This document shows, one piece after another, positions 8,413 through 18,528 of a stretch of 64,000 nt of DNA; position 1 is the first letter of the stretch; each line of letters opens with the position of its first letter. The notes beneath the pieces were generated by a model. The model did no database searches. It was not told where the DNA came from and saw nothing but the letters and a program-made list of their open reading frames with translations. The stretch spans positions 1,330,001 to 1,394,000 of the forward strand of contig NZ_CP011008.1 of assembly GCF_001578185.1 (NCBI RefSeq), given 5' to 3'. A program made the translations under genes and the position numbers. The stretch comes from Peribacillus simplex. GTDB lineage: Bacteria > Bacillota > Bacilli > Bacillales > DSM-1321.

Positions 8413-9927
8413 ATGATTGGATCAATAGTAACGACGGCTAAAGGTCATCTTCAAGGCACTTTGGAAAACGATATTTGCGTGTGGCGTGGAGTCAGGTATG
8501 CGAAAGCGCCGGTTGATTCTCTGCGTTTCCGCTCACCGGAGCCCGTTGAGAATTGGAGCGGTGTCATGGATGCAGTGGATTTTGGTCCCATTCCCCCCCA
8601 GCTGATGGATCGGGCTGTAAGAACAGGAATGGCAGGAAATGAAAAAATGGATGAGGATTGCTTGTTCCTGAATATTTGGTCACCTAGAGCTGATGATAAA
8701 AAACGTCCGGTAATGGTGTGGATCCCTGGTGGAGCATATATAACGGGAGCCGGATCTCTTGATATGTACAATGGACATTTATTGGCTAAGAATGGAGACG
8801 TAGTCGTTGTAAGCATAAACTACAGGCTGGGTGCACTGGGTTATTTGGATTTTACCGAGTTATCAGTTGATGGTGAAATATTCGAAACCAATTTAGGTTT
8901 ACGAGATCAAGTGGCGTCTCTGAAATGGGTTAAAGAGAATATAGAAGCCTTTGGCGGCGACCCTGAAAATGTTACGATATTTGGAGAATCAGCGGGAGGG
9001 AATGCCGTAACGACCTTACTTACTGTCCCTTCTGCAAGGGGTCTTTTTAAACAGGCTATTGCAGAAAGTCCCGCTCCGACATCTGTTTACGGAAAAGGAT
9101 TTGCACGCCAATTCAGTGAAAGGTTTCTTGAAATCTTGGGCATTGGAATGAAAGAAATCCATCGATTAAAAACACTTCCAGTTCAAGAAATTGTCGCGGC
9201 GTCCTACCAACTCTTACTGCAGAACTCACAAGCCTTGCCAGGTTCCCTATCATTTGGACCTGTCGTGGATGGTGACTTCCTGCCTGATTATCCACTAGAT
9301 TCGATTCGATCAGGAAAAGCAAAGGGAATACCCTTGCTTATAGGAACAAATAGGGACGAAGCTACATTATTCGACCAGATGGATCACCCGTTAATCCCGA
9401 CTAATCCAGAGATGATTCATAAAATGTTCGAAAATACTGATCCTGAGGCAAAAGAGCGAATTACGAATGCTTATTTGAACTACCCGGAAAAGGAGGCTTT
9501 GCTAGGCATTGGCCGTGATGCGACTTTCCATATTCCCTCGGTTTGGTATGCGGAGGCAAACAGTCGCTTTGAAAAAACATGGATGTACCGTTTTGATTAT
9601 AAAACGGCGGCAATGCGCATAAGTAAATTAGGGGCGACACATGGTATGGAAATTCCTTTTGCCTTCCAGACTTTCGACTCGTCATTGGGCAAACAGATTA
9701 CTTCATATGGTTCCAGGCCAGCGGCTTTAAAGGTATCCAATAGAATCCAGGGCCATTGGGTCAACTTTGCTAAGCGTGGAAACCCAAATCCCCCGGAAGG
9801 TGAAATATGGCCAAAATATGATGAAACCAATCACTACACAATGATTTTTGATAAAAAGGATTATATTGAAAAAGATCCTAACAGAATGATAAGGTTGGCA
9901 TGGGAAGGAGTAGGGATTTACAAGTGA
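8413..9927 (+). CDS. Type B carboxylesterase (PnbA-like)
   Basis: Alpha/beta-hydrolase esterase of the carboxylesterase/para-nitrobenzyl esterase family, 504 aa, cytoplasmic (no signal peptide). The nucleophile serine sits in FGESAGG, preceded by the typical oxyanion region IPGGAYITGAG. The acid is likely in TNRDEATLF and the histidine in GATHGMEIPF. The ATG follows AGAGGTGAGAG. A 26-codon frame starting at 8361 overlaps its start; it looks incidental. The kyn pseudogene begins 32 bases downstream. Natural ester substrate unknown. Confidence 0.9.
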   Translation: MIGSIVTTAKGHLQGTLENDICVWRGVRYAKAPVDSLRFRSPEPVENWSGVMDAVDFGPIPPQLMDRAVRTGMAGNEKMDEDCLFLNIWSPRADDKKRPVMVWIPGGAYITGAGSLDMYNGHLLAKNGDVVVVSINYRLGALGYLDFTELSVDGEIFETNLGLRDQVASLKWVKENIEAFGGDPENVTIFGESAGGNAVTTLLTVPSARGLFKQAIAESPAPTSVYGKGFARQFSERFLEILGIGMKEIHRLKTLPVQEIVAASYQLLLQNSQALPGSLSFGPVVDGDFLPDYPLDSIRSGKAKGIPLLIGTNRDEATLFDQMDHPLIPTNPEMIHKMFENTDPEAKERITNAYLNYPEKEALLGIGRDATFHIPSVWYAEANSRFEKTWMYRFDYKTAAMRISKLGATHGMEIPFAFQTFDSSLGKQITSYGSRPAALKVSNRIQGHWVNFAKRGNPNPPEGEIWPKYDETNHYTMIFDKKDYIEKDPNRMIRLAWEGVGIYK

Positions 9928-9959
9928 AATGTAGTGGATCGGAAGAAAGCGAGGAGAAC

Positions 9960-10937
9960 ATGGGCATCAATAAATATGTCAACGAAGTCATTGGCCCTTT
10001 TCTCGAAGCGGGCTTTATAAAAGTTTAATGAAGTCATTGGTGGATTGGAAAAGGCATGGAATCGATGTGTGGACGGACGGTGCCGAGCCCTGGATTTACT
10101 TTTTTGAGAGATTGGGTGAATTGAGCGCCCAATTGGTAGGGGCTGCAGGTGATGAAGTGATAATGGCAGTGTTAACTACAGCTAATCTGCATCAGCTTGC
10201 GGCCACCTTTTTTGAACTAAGAGCTGGCAGGAATAAGATTTTGGCGGAATGATTTCATCTTCTTCATGGAATTTACCACCCCGGCTTTTCACCTGGGTTA
10301 AATGTGTCGAAGGATTCAGTCCATGTAATTGAAGCGGCTTTGTAGTGCATAGATATCACTGGGAAAGGGTAGATCTGCAGAGATGAACGAGAAAAAGCGT
10401 TCATTGTACTTCCGACGATCTTATATCGTAGCGGTCAGAGGTTAACAAAGGAAGCCCATGCGCGTATAATCGAGATTGGATTCGATGCCTGTCATTCCGT
10501 GGGTGCCATTCCGCATCGGCTTTACAAGTGGGAAGTGCCCCCCCATATATTAAGCATAGGCCTTTTGGGCTCGCTAGAGATGATTACGGAAGTAGGAATA
10601 AAACAAGTCCGGAAAAAATCTTTGAGGTTGACTCAATATCTTATGGATTTAATCGATTCGGAATGATCGGGATACGGATTTGAAATTGGCACAAGAGATG
10701 AATCAAAAAGGGGAGGTCATATCATCCTTGAACATCAAGAAGGTTGCAAGAATATGTAAAACATTGAAACAAGACGCTATCATACCCGATTATCGTGAAC
10801 CGAATATGATTCGTCTAGCACCTGTTGCTCTTTATACCTCTTTTCAGGAAGCTTATGAAACGGTACAGGTCCTTAAAAAGATCATGGATGGCAGGTTATA
10901 TGAAAACTATGAAAATAAAAGGGGAATCATTGCCTAG
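9960..10937 (+). pseudogene. kynU: Kynureninase (kynU) pseudogene, multiply frameshifted
   Basis: Pieces of a pyridoxal-phosphate kynureninase can be read in order but in different frames. They are DWKRHGIDVWTDGAEPWIYF (10028 on), the IVLP/LYRSGQRL and GFDACHSVGAIPHRLYKW segments near 10415-10535 (corresponding to the FDxxHSxGAxPH region), HILSIGLLGSLEMITEVG near 10547-10590, and a C-terminal piece ending at 10937. Stops and shifts separate them, and the central stretch with the PLP lysine is missing or unreadable. The frame at 9960-10030 (MGINKYVNEVIGPFLEAG) is not clearly part of it. It once headed the kyn operon and cannot encode a working enzyme. Confidence 0.85.
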
Positions 10938-10950
10938 AATGGAGCACCAT

Positions 10951-12300
10951 ATGGAGAAAAGTAAACTGCAACGTGAATTATCATCGAATCAAATCACAAT
11001 GATTGCCATGGGATGTGCAATAGGCACCGGATTATTTTTGGGAAGTGGCCTTGCGATTTCGACGGCAGGTCCAAGTGTACTGATCAGCTATGCAATAGGT
11101 GCATTCATTGTCCTTCTATTGATGGGCTGTTTGGCGGAAATGACTGTAGCTTATCCAACATCGGGATCGTTTGGAACCATTGCTGAAAAATATATAAGTC
11201 CATTTGCGGGTTTTGTTGTGAGGTATTCATATTGGATAGCGAATGTCCTGGCCATTGGTGTCGAAGTGAGTGCCATCGCTGTATATATGAAATATTGGTT
11301 CCCGGATGTACCAGGAAGCATTTGGATTTTCCTTTTTGCTGCCTTGCTCATCTATGTAAATGCAACGAGTGTCAATACATTCGGGAATTTTGAGTATATT
11401 TTTTCAATGATCAAAATTAGCGCCATTGTCATTTTCATTCTACTGGGCGCCTACGTGGTGATTGGCGCCGAACCTTCAAGCGGGATCGGTATAGAGAACT
11501 ATGCCAATGATGGAGGTTTTATGCCTTTCGGGTTTTGGGGGCTTTGGGTCGCTATATTTATTTCTCTCTTCAGCTTCTTAGGAACGGAGTTGATTGCGGT
11601 TACGGCGGGAGAAGCAAAGGACCCTGATATTGCCGTCCCTAAAGCTTTGAAGGCAACTGTATTAAGGCTTACCACTTTTTATGTACTGACAATCGGGCTC
11701 ATGTTACTAATTGTACCCTGGCAATCCGCTGGTATTGATAAAAGCCCATTTGTTAGGGTGATGGAAATCCTGAATATTCCTGGAGCATCGGGCATAATGA
11801 ATTTCATTATTTTAACGGCGGCTTTATCTGCAATGAATAGTCAATTATATGCCTCCACGAGAATGATATTTTCATTATCCGAGCAAAAGCAGGCTCCAGC
11901 CCTATTTCAAAAAGTAAGCCGGAAAGGAGTCCCGATAAGGGCCCTTCTCATATCCACTTTGGGCATATTTCTTGCTGCAGGAGTAAAGGTTCTTCTCCCG
12001 GATACTTCATATGCATTCATGATGGGGGTATCGATGTTCGGTGCCATTTTAACCTGGTTCATGGTGTTCATCTCCCATTTATTTTTCAGAAAGAGGTGGG
12101 AGAAATCAGGGGGGCGTAAATTACCGGTTAAAATGTATGGCTTTCCGTATTTAACGATTCTTGGTGCATTACTTTTGTTTGCTTTGACGGTATCTACTTG
12201 GTTCACTGGCCCGTTTAAAATCGTTCTCCAGTTCGGTGTACCTTGGCTGGTCTTTCTTTGCATCGTCTATTTATTAATGTCGAAAATCAAAAGAAGGTAA
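10951..12300 (+). CDS. APC-family amino acid permease in kyn operon
   Basis: About 449 aa with 12 predicted hydrophobic segments. The opening [20 protein letters not shown] is the signature of the amino acid/GABA permease branch of the APC superfamily. ATG 10951 follows GGAG at a 6-base distance; ATG 10939 is an alternative. The stop is 17 bases before kynA, and the gene sits between kynU and kynA remnants, so tryptophan or kynurenine is the likely cargo. This is inferred from context only. The frame is intact although the catabolic genes on both sides are damaged. Confidence 0.85.
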   Translation: MEKSKLQRELSSNQITMIAMGCAIGTGLFLGSGLAISTAGPSVLISYAIGAFIVLLLMGCLAEMTVAYPTSGSFGTIAEKYISPFAGFVVRYSYWIANVLAIGVEVSAIAVYMKYWFPDVPGSIWIFLFAALLIYVNATSVNTFGNFEYIFSMIKISAIVIFILLGAYVVIGAEPSSGIGIENYANDGGFMPFGFWGLWVAIFISLFSFLGTELIAVTAGEAKDPDIAVPKALKATVLRLTTFYVLTIGLMLLIVPWQSAGIDKSPFVRVMEILNIPGASGIMNFIILTAALSAMNSQLYASTRMIFSLSEQKQAPALFQKVSRKGVPIRALLISTLGIFLAAGVKVLLPDTSYAFMMGVSMFGAILTWFMVFISHLFFRKRWEKSGGRKLPVKMYGFPYLTILGALLLFALTVSTWFTGPFKIVLQFGVPWLVFLCIVYLLMSKIKRR

Positions 12301-12317
12301 AGGGAAAGAGGGATGGT

Positions 12318-13163
12318 ATGGATAAGGGACCAATGGATAAAGATGGTTTGGAAGAAGGTATAGTAACTGATTTTGATAAGGATATGTCCTATGGGGACTA
12401 CCTGCAATTAAATCAAATATTATCAAGTCAGCATCGGCTTTCCGGTCATCACGATGAAATGTTGTTCATCGTTATTCACCAAACAAGTGAATTATGGATG
12501 AAATTGATCCTCCATGAATTGACTGCAGCAAAGGACCATATTGAGGCAGGACGTTTGGAGCCATCCTTTAAGATGCTATCCAGAGTGGCTAGGATCCAAC
12601 AGCAACTTATTCAATCCTGGAATGTGCTTTCGACCTTAACGCCATCTGATTATATGGAGTTCCGGGAGAAACTAGGAAACTCTTCAGGGTTTCAATCATT
12701 TCAGAACAGGTTGATAGAATTTGCGATGGGTCAAAAGAATTCGCAAATATTGGCCGTTTTCCGTCATCAGCCTGAGCTTTATGAGTCGATGAAAGCAACT
12801 TTGAATAAACCTAGTATTTATGATGCGGCTATAGGGGCATTGGCTGCAAGAGGGCTTCCTGTTGATGAATCGGTCTTGAACAGGGATTGGCCTGAAACCT
12901 ATCGGGAAAATGCCAGTGTTGAAAGCGCGTGGCTGACAGTTTACCGTGACGTGCATAAATATTGGGATTTGTATGAGTTGGCCGAAAAACTCGTTGATAT
13001 TGGAAGTCAGCAACAATTCTGGAGATTCAATCATATGAGCACTGTAGAGCGTATCATCGGTAATAAGACGGGAACGGGCGGATCATCCGGGGTAAGTTAC
13101 CTGAAGAAAGTGGTCGAACAGCCATTTTTTCCTGAGCTTTGGACATTAAGGACCAAGCTGTAA
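12318..13163 (+). CDS. kynA: Tryptophan 2,3-dioxygenase
   Basis: Heme enzyme opening the indole ring of L-tryptophan to N-formylkynurenine, the first step of the kynurenine pathway. It is 281 aa, the usual bacterial length. Visible motifs are [15 protein letters not shown], the substrate/heme region [20 protein letters not shown] and the C-terminal heme-ligand block [22 protein letters not shown] 12318 follows AAAGGGAAAGAGGG. The frame is complete, in contrast to kynU and kynB around it, so its product formylkynurenine would have no dedicated local enzyme to continue the pathway. Confidence 0.95.
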   Translation: MDKGPMDKDGLEEGIVTDFDKDMSYGDYLQLNQILSSQHRLSGHHDEMLFIVIHQTSELWMKLILHELTAAKDHIEAGRLEPSFKMLSRVARIQQQLIQSWNVLSTLTPSDYMEFREKLGNSSGFQSFQNRLIEFAMGQKNSQILAVFRHQPELYESMKATLNKPSIYDAAIGALAARGLPVDESVLNRDWPETYRENASVESAWLTVYRDVHKYWDLYELAEKLVDIGSQQQFWRFNHMSTVERIIGNKTGTGGSSGVSYLKKVVEQPFFPELWTLRTKL

Positions 13164-13186
13164 GATTTGACTGGAGGGGAATATGC

Positions 13187-13620
13187 ATGAGTCAATGGTT
13201 AGATATTTCCAGCACCTTAATGAAAGTTCGCGATATTGGCCTGGAGAAACGCAATATTCATTTTGGTTGAATTCATTAACGGAAGGGTCATCCGTCAACG
13301 TAGGGAAATTCGGATGAGTACGCATTTAGGAATCCATATTGGATGCTCCCTTTCATTTTGATGGATAGGGAAAAAACATTACCGAACTTGATCTTGATTT
13401 ATACTATGACCTTAGCCGTTTTCCTGAATGGATTCCACCGGATGAAGTAAATCCAGCCAAAGCAACCTGACCCCTTTTTTTAGGCTGAGGGATTCCTATC
13501 CTGGAAGGGCTTGTTCTTGACGAGGTGGAGTCTGGGTTGTACGATTTGGCTGCTTTGCCGCTTGTAATAGAAAGAGAGGATGGCAGTCCAGTCAAGGCCG
13601 TGGAGAAAAAGATAGGCTGA
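13187..13620 (+). pseudogene. kynB: Kynurenine formamidase (kynB) pseudogene
   Basis: The reading MSQWLDISSTL at 13187 is the start of a cyclase-type formamidase. It shifts frame into RYWPGETQYSF and EGSSVNVGKFG, and again into MSTHLGIHI and DAPFHFDG, the metal-binding core. A stop, ITELDLDLYYDL and RFPEWIPPDEVNPAKAT follow, then a deletion. It resumes as GIPILEGLVLDEVESGLYDLAALPL and ends at 13618-13620. At least three shifts or stops and a loss of some tens of residues make it non-functional. Position directly after kynA confirms its identity. Confidence 0.85.
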
Positions 13621-13636
13621 TAAGGGGGATATGGGA

Positions 13637-14290
13637 ATGGGCAAAATTGGAGTTTATGGATCTTCCTTCGATCCAGTCACCAATGTGCATTTATGGACAG
13701 CATCCACCATTGCGCATCGTGCTAAGCTAGACAAGGTGATTTTTTTGCCTTGTGCAAATGGACGTATCGATAAACAGATGAAAACGAGCAATGAACACCG
13801 TTGGGAGATGCTGGGGCTCGCAATAGGGGGCAACCCATTATTCGAAGTTAGTGATTATGAAATTAATGAATGCGCTGGAATGAGTAAACAATATACTTGG
13901 TATACGATGGAATATTTTAAATCACGATATCCAAAGGATGAAGTTTATTTCATTATGGGTGCAGATTTACTTGAGGATATTGACAATCAGGAGTTACCGG
14001 TACACTTACGATGGAAATTCAGGGAAAAATTGATTGCCAATCATAAATTCATCGTCATGGCACGGGATGGGATCGATATGTTAAAAATCATATCGAAAAG
14101 TCCGTTACTTAGGAATTATGATGATGGCAATACATTCCACCTTATAGATAAAGGCCTTTCAATGGAAATTAGTTCTACATATATAAGGGATGAACTTGCA
14201 ATGGGAGGGGAACCAAGATATTTACTGCCTGATCAGTGTTATCAGTATATTGTGGACAATAAGCTATATCAAAAAGAATCAAATCCTTAA
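13637..14290 (+). CDS. NadD-like nicotinate-nucleotide adenylyltransferase family protein (divergent)
   Basis: A 217-aa protein with the nucleotidyltransferase fold of NadD. GVYGSSFDPVTNVHL resembles the NadD opening, but the (H/T)xGH motif reads TNVH, so the glycine is replaced. FIMGADLLEDI and the C-terminal ISSTYIRDEL match the family. The main housekeeping NadD usually lies with yqeK/rsfS, so this is probably a paralogue. It starts 16 bases after the kynB remnant with its own ribosome site (AAGGGGG, ATG 13637; ATG 13631 also possible). Location in a kyn operon suggests a link to NAD or a related nucleotide, but this is inference. Confidence 0.75.
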   Translation: MGKIGVYGSSFDPVTNVHLWTASTIAHRAKLDKVIFLPCANGRIDKQMKTSNEHRWEMLGLAIGGNPLFEVSDYEINECAGMSKQYTWYTMEYFKSRYPKDEVYFIMGADLLEDIDNQELPVHLRWKFREKLIANHKFIVMARDGIDMLKIISKSPLLRNYDDGNTFHLIDKGLSMEISSTYIRDELAMGGEPRYLLPDQCYQYIVDNKLYQKESNP

Positions 14291-14308
14291 GTGTTAGCTG
14301 GGGATGAA

Positions 14309-14348
14309 TGGGCTCGATCTCTCCGTTGGATCGAGCTCCTTTCGTTTG
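14309..14348 (+). terminator. Probable terminator of the kyn operon
   Basis: GGCTCGATC pairs with GATCGAGCTC around a short loop, followed by a weak T-rich stretch (CCTTTCGTTT). Confidence 0.6.
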
Positions 14349-14415
14349 GAAAATGAATTAACCTTATATACGTGAATAAGTTTAAATAAAGGACTGGTGA
14401 AAAACAAAAACATAG

Positions 14416-14445
14416 TTGACAACTTGGTATACTTTGTTTTATGGT
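14416..14445 (+). promoter_or_regulatory. Sigma-A promoter of the sulfate transporter leader
   Basis: A perfect TTGACA at 14416-14421 with TATGGT at 14440-14445 (18-base spacing). Transcription should begin near 14452, giving a leader of about 90 bases up to the terminator hairpin and about 120 to the first gene. Confidence 0.6.
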
Positions 14446-14486
14446 AATGATACATAAAATCAGAATATTCGCTGATCAGAGAACTG

Positions 14487-14540
14487 AAGGCATACTATCT
14501 CCTTGAATAAAATTAAGAAGGGAATAGTATGCCTTTTTTG
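14487..14540 (+). terminator. Leader terminator upstream of the sulfate ABC operon
   Basis: AAGGCATACTAT (14487-14498) pairs perfectly with ATAGTATGCCTT (14524-14535), and TTTTTTG follows. Inner bases can extend the stem. The terminator lies between a good promoter and the first gene, whose ATG is only 31 bases later, so it probably acts as an attenuator. A smaller hairpin (ATCAG/CTGAT) precedes it. I see no SAM-I or T-box core here. Confidence 0.8.
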
Positions 14541-14570
14541 TTGCAAAAAGTGAAAAACAGGAGGAAGTTC

Positions 14571-15602
14571 ATGAAAAAATTGATGATATTGACAAGTTTG
14601 ATATTGGCTTTCGGTGTACTCGCAGGATGCAACTCGGAAAAAACGGAAGGGGACGGGACATCAAAGCCAGTCGAGCTATTGAATGTGTCATATGATCCGA
14701 CACGTGAATTGTACCAGGAATTCAATGAAGCGTTTGTGAAGCATTGGAAAGAAGAATCGGGTCAGGATGTATCGATTCAACAATCCCATGGCGGGTCTGG
14801 TAAACAGGGCAGGGCCGTTATTGATGGATTGGAAGCGGATGTCGTTACATTGGCATTGGCCTATGATATTGATGCCATTTATGAAGCTAGTAACCTATTA
14901 GCGGAGGATTGGCAGAAACGTTTACCGGAAAACTCGACACCTTACACATCAACCATTGTATTTTTGGTGAAAAAAGATAACCCTAAAGACATTAAAGATT
15001 GGGATGATCTAATCAAAAAGGATGTATCCGTCATTACACCAAATCCAAAGACAAGCGGAGGGGCAAGGTGGAATTACCTGGCTGCATGGGCATATGCAGA
15101 GAAAAAATTCGATAGTGACGAAACAAAGGTTAAGGATTTCATGAAAAAGCTTTATCAGAATGTTGAGGTTCTGGATTCAGGGGCACGGGGTGCAACCACC
15201 ACTTTTGTAGAAAGGGGAATTGGTGACGTACTTATCGCTTGGGAGAATGAAGCCTATTTAACACTTGAAGAATTCGGTGATGACAAATATGAAATCGTCA
15301 ATCCCTCCATCAGTATATTAGCAGAGCCACCGGTAGCTGTTGTTGACAAGGTGGCCGAGAAAAAAGGAACAAAGGAAGTGGCTGAAGCCTACCTGGAATA
15401 CTTATATTCGGATGCCGGTCAGGAAATTGCCGCGAAAAACTTCTATCGTCCAAGGGATGAGAAGATACTCGCTAAATATGAAGACCAATTTGCAAATATC
15501 GATATGGTGACCGTTGATGATACGTTTGGCGGGTGGAAAAAAGCCCAAGAAACACATTTCAATGACGGTGGTACATTTGACGAAATTTATCAACCGCAAT
15601 AA
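14571..15602 (+). CDS. sbp: Sulfate ABC transporter substrate-binding lipoprotein
   Basis: A 343-aa extracytoplasmic binding protein of the sulfate/thiosulfate (Sbp/CysP) family. The signal peptide ends with the lipobox LAGC, so it is lipid-anchored. Family motifs include [20 protein letters not shown] near the N-terminus and [10 protein letters not shown], the conserved sulfate-site loop, about residue 160. ATG 14571 follows AGGAGGAAG; an upstream frame from 14529 would lie inside the leader terminator. It is the first gene of a complete sulfate importer with cysT, cysW and cysA. Confidence 0.95.
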   Translation: MKKLMILTSLILAFGVLAGCNSEKTEGDGTSKPVELLNVSYDPTRELYQEFNEAFVKHWKEESGQDVSIQQSHGGSGKQGRAVIDGLEADVVTLALAYDIDAIYEASNLLAEDWQKRLPENSTPYTSTIVFLVKKDNPKDIKDWDDLIKKDVSVITPNPKTSGGARWNYLAAWAYAEKKFDSDETKVKDFMKKLYQNVEVLDSGARGATTTFVERGIGDVLIAWENEAYLTLEEFGDDKYEIVNPSISILAEPPVAVVDKVAEKKGTKEVAEAYLEYLYSDAGQEIAAKNFYRPRDEKILAKYEDQFANIDMVTVDDTFGGWKKAQETHFNDGGTFDEIYQPQ

Positions 15603-15668
15603 GCAGGGGGAGAAGATGGATAGACACATCTTCTCCTTCATAATAAGAAGAAGAGCTGGGGCGAAGCG

Positions 15669-16508
15669 ATGAATATAATGACAGAAGGTAAACAGAAGAA
15701 AAAGAGGACTATACCCGGTTTTGGTTTGACGATGGGTTTTACGTTGCTGTATCTCTCCATCATCGTTTTGATTCCATTATCCATGGTTTTTCTAAACACA
15801 TTTTCAATGGGATTTCAGGATTTTTGGGCGACAATAACTGAACCAAGGGTTGTCGCTTCGTATAAATTGAGTTTTTTATCAGCGTTAACTGCGGCCTTCG
15901 TGAACGCAGTTTTTGGCGTTTTAATTGCCTGGGTGCTTACTCGTTATGAGTTTCCCGGCAAACGGATCATCGATGGGCTGGTGGATTTGCCTTTTGCCCT
16001 GCCGACTGCTGTGGCAGGGATTACTTTGACCACTTTGTACTCACCGAACGGGTGGATTGGGCAATTTTTCAACTTTAAAATCGCTTTCACCCCTACCGGG
16101 ATCATCATCGCCCTTATATTTATAGGCCTCCCATTCGTGGTGCGGATGGTTCAGCCGGTACTTGAAAATATAGAAAAAGGGATGGAAGAAGCATCTGCTT
16201 CTTTAGGGGCGAATCGAATGCAGACATTCATTAAAATTATCTTCCCGGAATTGATTCCAGCGATATTGACGGGTTTTGCACTTTCTTTTGCGAGAGCACT
16301 TGGAGAGTATGGATCCGTTGTCTTCATTGCAGGAAATATGCCGTTTAAAACGGAGATTTCCCCGCTGATCATCATGACAAAGCTTGAACAGTATGATTAT
16401 GAAGGTGCAACAGCGGTAGCAGCCGTCATGCTCATTATTACATTTATAATTTTGTTCACGATCAATATTTTACAATGGTGGACTGGCAAAAGATATTCAG
16501 GGAAGTAG
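15669..16508 (+). CDS. cysT: Sulfate ABC transporter permease CysT
   Basis: A 279-aa inner permease with about six membrane helices. The EAA loop (EEASASLGANRMQTFIKIIFP) contacts the ATPase, and the C-terminal GEYGSVVFIAGN is typical of CysT/CysU. It lies 66 bases after the binding protein; an in-frame ATG at 15678 is an alternative start. It forms a heterodimeric channel with CysW, whose gene starts 8 bases after this stop. Confidence 0.95.
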   Translation: MNIMTEGKQKKKRTIPGFGLTMGFTLLYLSIIVLIPLSMVFLNTFSMGFQDFWATITEPRVVASYKLSFLSALTAAFVNAVFGVLIAWVLTRYEFPGKRIIDGLVDLPFALPTAVAGITLTTLYSPNGWIGQFFNFKIAFTPTGIIIALIFIGLPFVVRMVQPVLENIEKGMEEASASLGANRMQTFIKIIFPELIPAILTGFALSFARALGEYGSVVFIAGNMPFKTEISPLIIMTKLEQYDYEGATAVAAVMLIITFIILFTINILQWWTGKRYSGK

Positions 16509-16516
16509 GAGGGGAC

Positions 16517-17416
16517 ATGTTGGAACATGATAATTCAGTGGTTTTAAATACGAATGATCCAGTCATTATAACGAGAAACATAACAAAAGAGCCTAAATCC
16601 ATACAGTGGGTCCTTATTTCCATTGTATTGCTATTTCTGACTTTGTTTTTAGTTGTCCCATTAATCGCAATCTTTGTAAAGGCCTTTGAAAAAGGTGCTG
16701 AAGCTTATTTTGCGGCCATTGCACACCCTGATACATTGGCTGCAATTAAATTAACATTGATAGTTGTTCTCATCACCTTGCCACTAAATGCCATATTTGG
16801 GATAGTGGCTGCGTGGACAATTACAAAATATGATTTTAAGGGAAAAAACTTCTTAATAACGTTGATTGATTTGCCTTTTTCCGTTTCACCCGTCATTGCA
16901 GGGTTGATATTTGTCCTTCTGTTCGGCCTACATGGAACACTTGGTCCATTGCTGCAAACCTTTGACATTAAAGTGATCTTTTCAATACCAGGGATTGTCA
17001 TCGCATCCATTTTCATTACCTTCCCATTCATTGCGCGTGAATTGATCCCGCTCATGCAAAGTCAGGGGACGTCTGAAGAAGAGGCATCACTCACGCTGGG
17101 GGCGGGAGGGTTTAAGACATTTTGGTATGTGACGCTTCCCAATATAAAATGGGGACTTTTATATGGAGTCATCCTTTGCAACGCAAGGACAATCGGGGAG
17201 TTTGGAGCCGTATCGGTCGTATCGGGCCATATACGGGGGATGACAAATACGATGCCGCTTCATATTGAAATCTTATACAATGAATATCAATTTTCAGCCG
17301 CTTTTGCCGTTGCATCCCTGATGTCCATTTTTGCAATCATAACCTTGATCATTAAAAGTTTCATAGAATGGAAAACCGACTTTAAATCAACCAAAGCGTT
17401 AGGAGGAAGGAAATGA
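16517..17416 (+). CDS. cysW: Sulfate ABC transporter permease CysW
   Basis: A 299-aa permease partner of CysT. The short cytoplasmic N-terminus is followed by about six membrane helices. The EAA motif ([22 protein letters not shown]) and [18 protein letters not shown] are characteristic of CysW. ATG 16517 follows GTAGGAGGGGAC; the longer frame upstream overlaps cysT without a ribosome site. Its end overlaps cysA by 4 bases (ATGA), implying coupled translation. Confidence 0.95.
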   Translation: MLEHDNSVVLNTNDPVIITRNITKEPKSIQWVLISIVLLFLTLFLVVPLIAIFVKAFEKGAEAYFAAIAHPDTLAAIKLTLIVVLITLPLNAIFGIVAAWTITKYDFKGKNFLITLIDLPFSVSPVIAGLIFVLLFGLHGTLGPLLQTFDIKVIFSIPGIVIASIFITFPFIARELIPLMQSQGTSEEEASLTLGAGGFKTFWYVTLPNIKWGLLYGVILCNARTIGEFGAVSVVSGHIRGMTNTMPLHIEILYNEYQFSAAFAVASLMSIFAIITLIIKSFIEWKTDFKSTKALGGRK

Positions 17417-18477
17417 GTATCATCATTGAAAATGTTACAAAATATTACGGGTCCTATCAAGCACTCCAGAACATCGATTTGGAAATAAAGAGCGGGGAAC
17501 TCGTAGCCCTTCTTGGACCTTCCGGATCTGGAAAAACGTCATTACTGCGTATCATCGCGGGTCTTGAACAGGCAGAGAACGGAAAAATCCTCTTCAATGA
17601 AGAGAATTACACGCATAAGCATGTAAAAGATCGGAATGTGGGTTTTGTCTTTCAGCATTATGCCCTTTTTCGTAATATGACCATTTTTGATAATATTGCC
17701 TATGGATTAAAGGTCCGCCCTAGAAAAATAAGGCCCAGTAAAAAAGTGATTGAACAAAAGGTTACCGAATTGCTTCAGCTCGTCAAGCTGGAAGGCTATA
17801 AAGATCGTTACCCATCCCAATTATCAGGGGGGCAGCGCCAGCGTGTAGCATTGGCAAGGGCACTTGCGGTTGAACCGAATATTCTTTTGCTTGATGAACC
17901 ATTCGGGGCATTGGATGCTAAAGTTCGAAAAGAACTTCGGCGTTGGCTAAGAAGGCTTCATGATGAATTCAATGTTACGAGTGTGTTCGTGACGCATGAT
18001 CAAGAAGAGGCGATGGATGTTGCTGATCGGGTCGTTATCATGAATGAAGGGAAAATTGAACAGATTGGAACTCCGGAAGAAGTGTATGATCATCCGAAAA
18101 ATCCATTTGTTTATGATTTTCTCGGCAGTGTCAATCTTTTTAAGGGCAACGTTCACCAAGGGAAATTGGTAACTGGGAACGTGGAAATGAATGCTCCGGA
18201 CAGTGAAGAAGGAGTGAGTACGGGTTATGTAAGGGCTCATAACTTTATAATAGATAGAGAATCATCAGGAAAGGATTCGATTGCATCCATTATTGATCAC
18301 ATTCATACAATTGGCCCCATTGTCCGGATAGAAGTGATTCGCCAGGATACAAACGAACCGCTAGAAATCGAACTGACAAAAGAGCATTATATGAATCTGG
18401 AAATAAGGAAAGGTGAAAGGGTGTTTGTCCGACCAAAAGAATTGAAAGTCTTTGTCGACTATATGGCTGGAATTTAG
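17413..18477 (+). CDS. cysA: Sulfate ABC transporter ATP-binding protein CysA
   Basis: A 354-aa ATPase of the importer. Walker A is GPSGSGKTS (residues 35-43), the signature LSGGQRQR is near residue 136, Walker B LLLDEP near 157, and the H-loop VFVTHDQEE near 190. The C-terminal region after residue 240 is the TOBE-like regulatory domain. It starts within the cysW stop (ATGA overlap) and is the last gene of the operon, ended by the terminator at 18497. Confidence 0.95.
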   Translation: MSIIIENVTKYYGSYQALQNIDLEIKSGELVALLGPSGSGKTSLLRIIAGLEQAENGKILFNEENYTHKHVKDRNVGFVFQHYALFRNMTIFDNIAYGLKVRPRKIRPSKKVIEQKVTELLQLVKLEGYKDRYPSQLSGGQRQRVALARALAVEPNILLLDEPFGALDAKVRKELRRWLRRLHDEFNVTSVFVTHDQEEAMDVADRVVIMNEGKIEQIGTPEEVYDHPKNPFVYDFLGSVNLFKGNVHQGKLVTGNVEMNAPDSEEGVSTGYVRAHNFIIDRESSGKDSIASIIDHIHTIGPIVRIEVIRQDTNEPLEIELTKEHYMNLEIRKGERVFVRPKELKVFVDYMAGI

Positions 18478-18496
18478 CGTGGGTCGAATATTGACG

Positions 18497-18528
18497 AAAA
18501 AACCGCTGAGAGCGGTTTTTTAGTTTTT
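18497..18528 (+). terminator. Rho-independent terminator of the sulfate operon
   Basis: AAAAAACCGCT pairs with AGCGGTTTTTT around a GAG loop, followed by further T residues. Confidence 0.85.

Noticed and set aside
8361-8441. 26-codon ORF MEKEEHKYLRLYEEV overlapping the esterase start
   Set aside because: Weak ribosome site and overlap with a well-supported start; could be a leftover but nothing supports translation.
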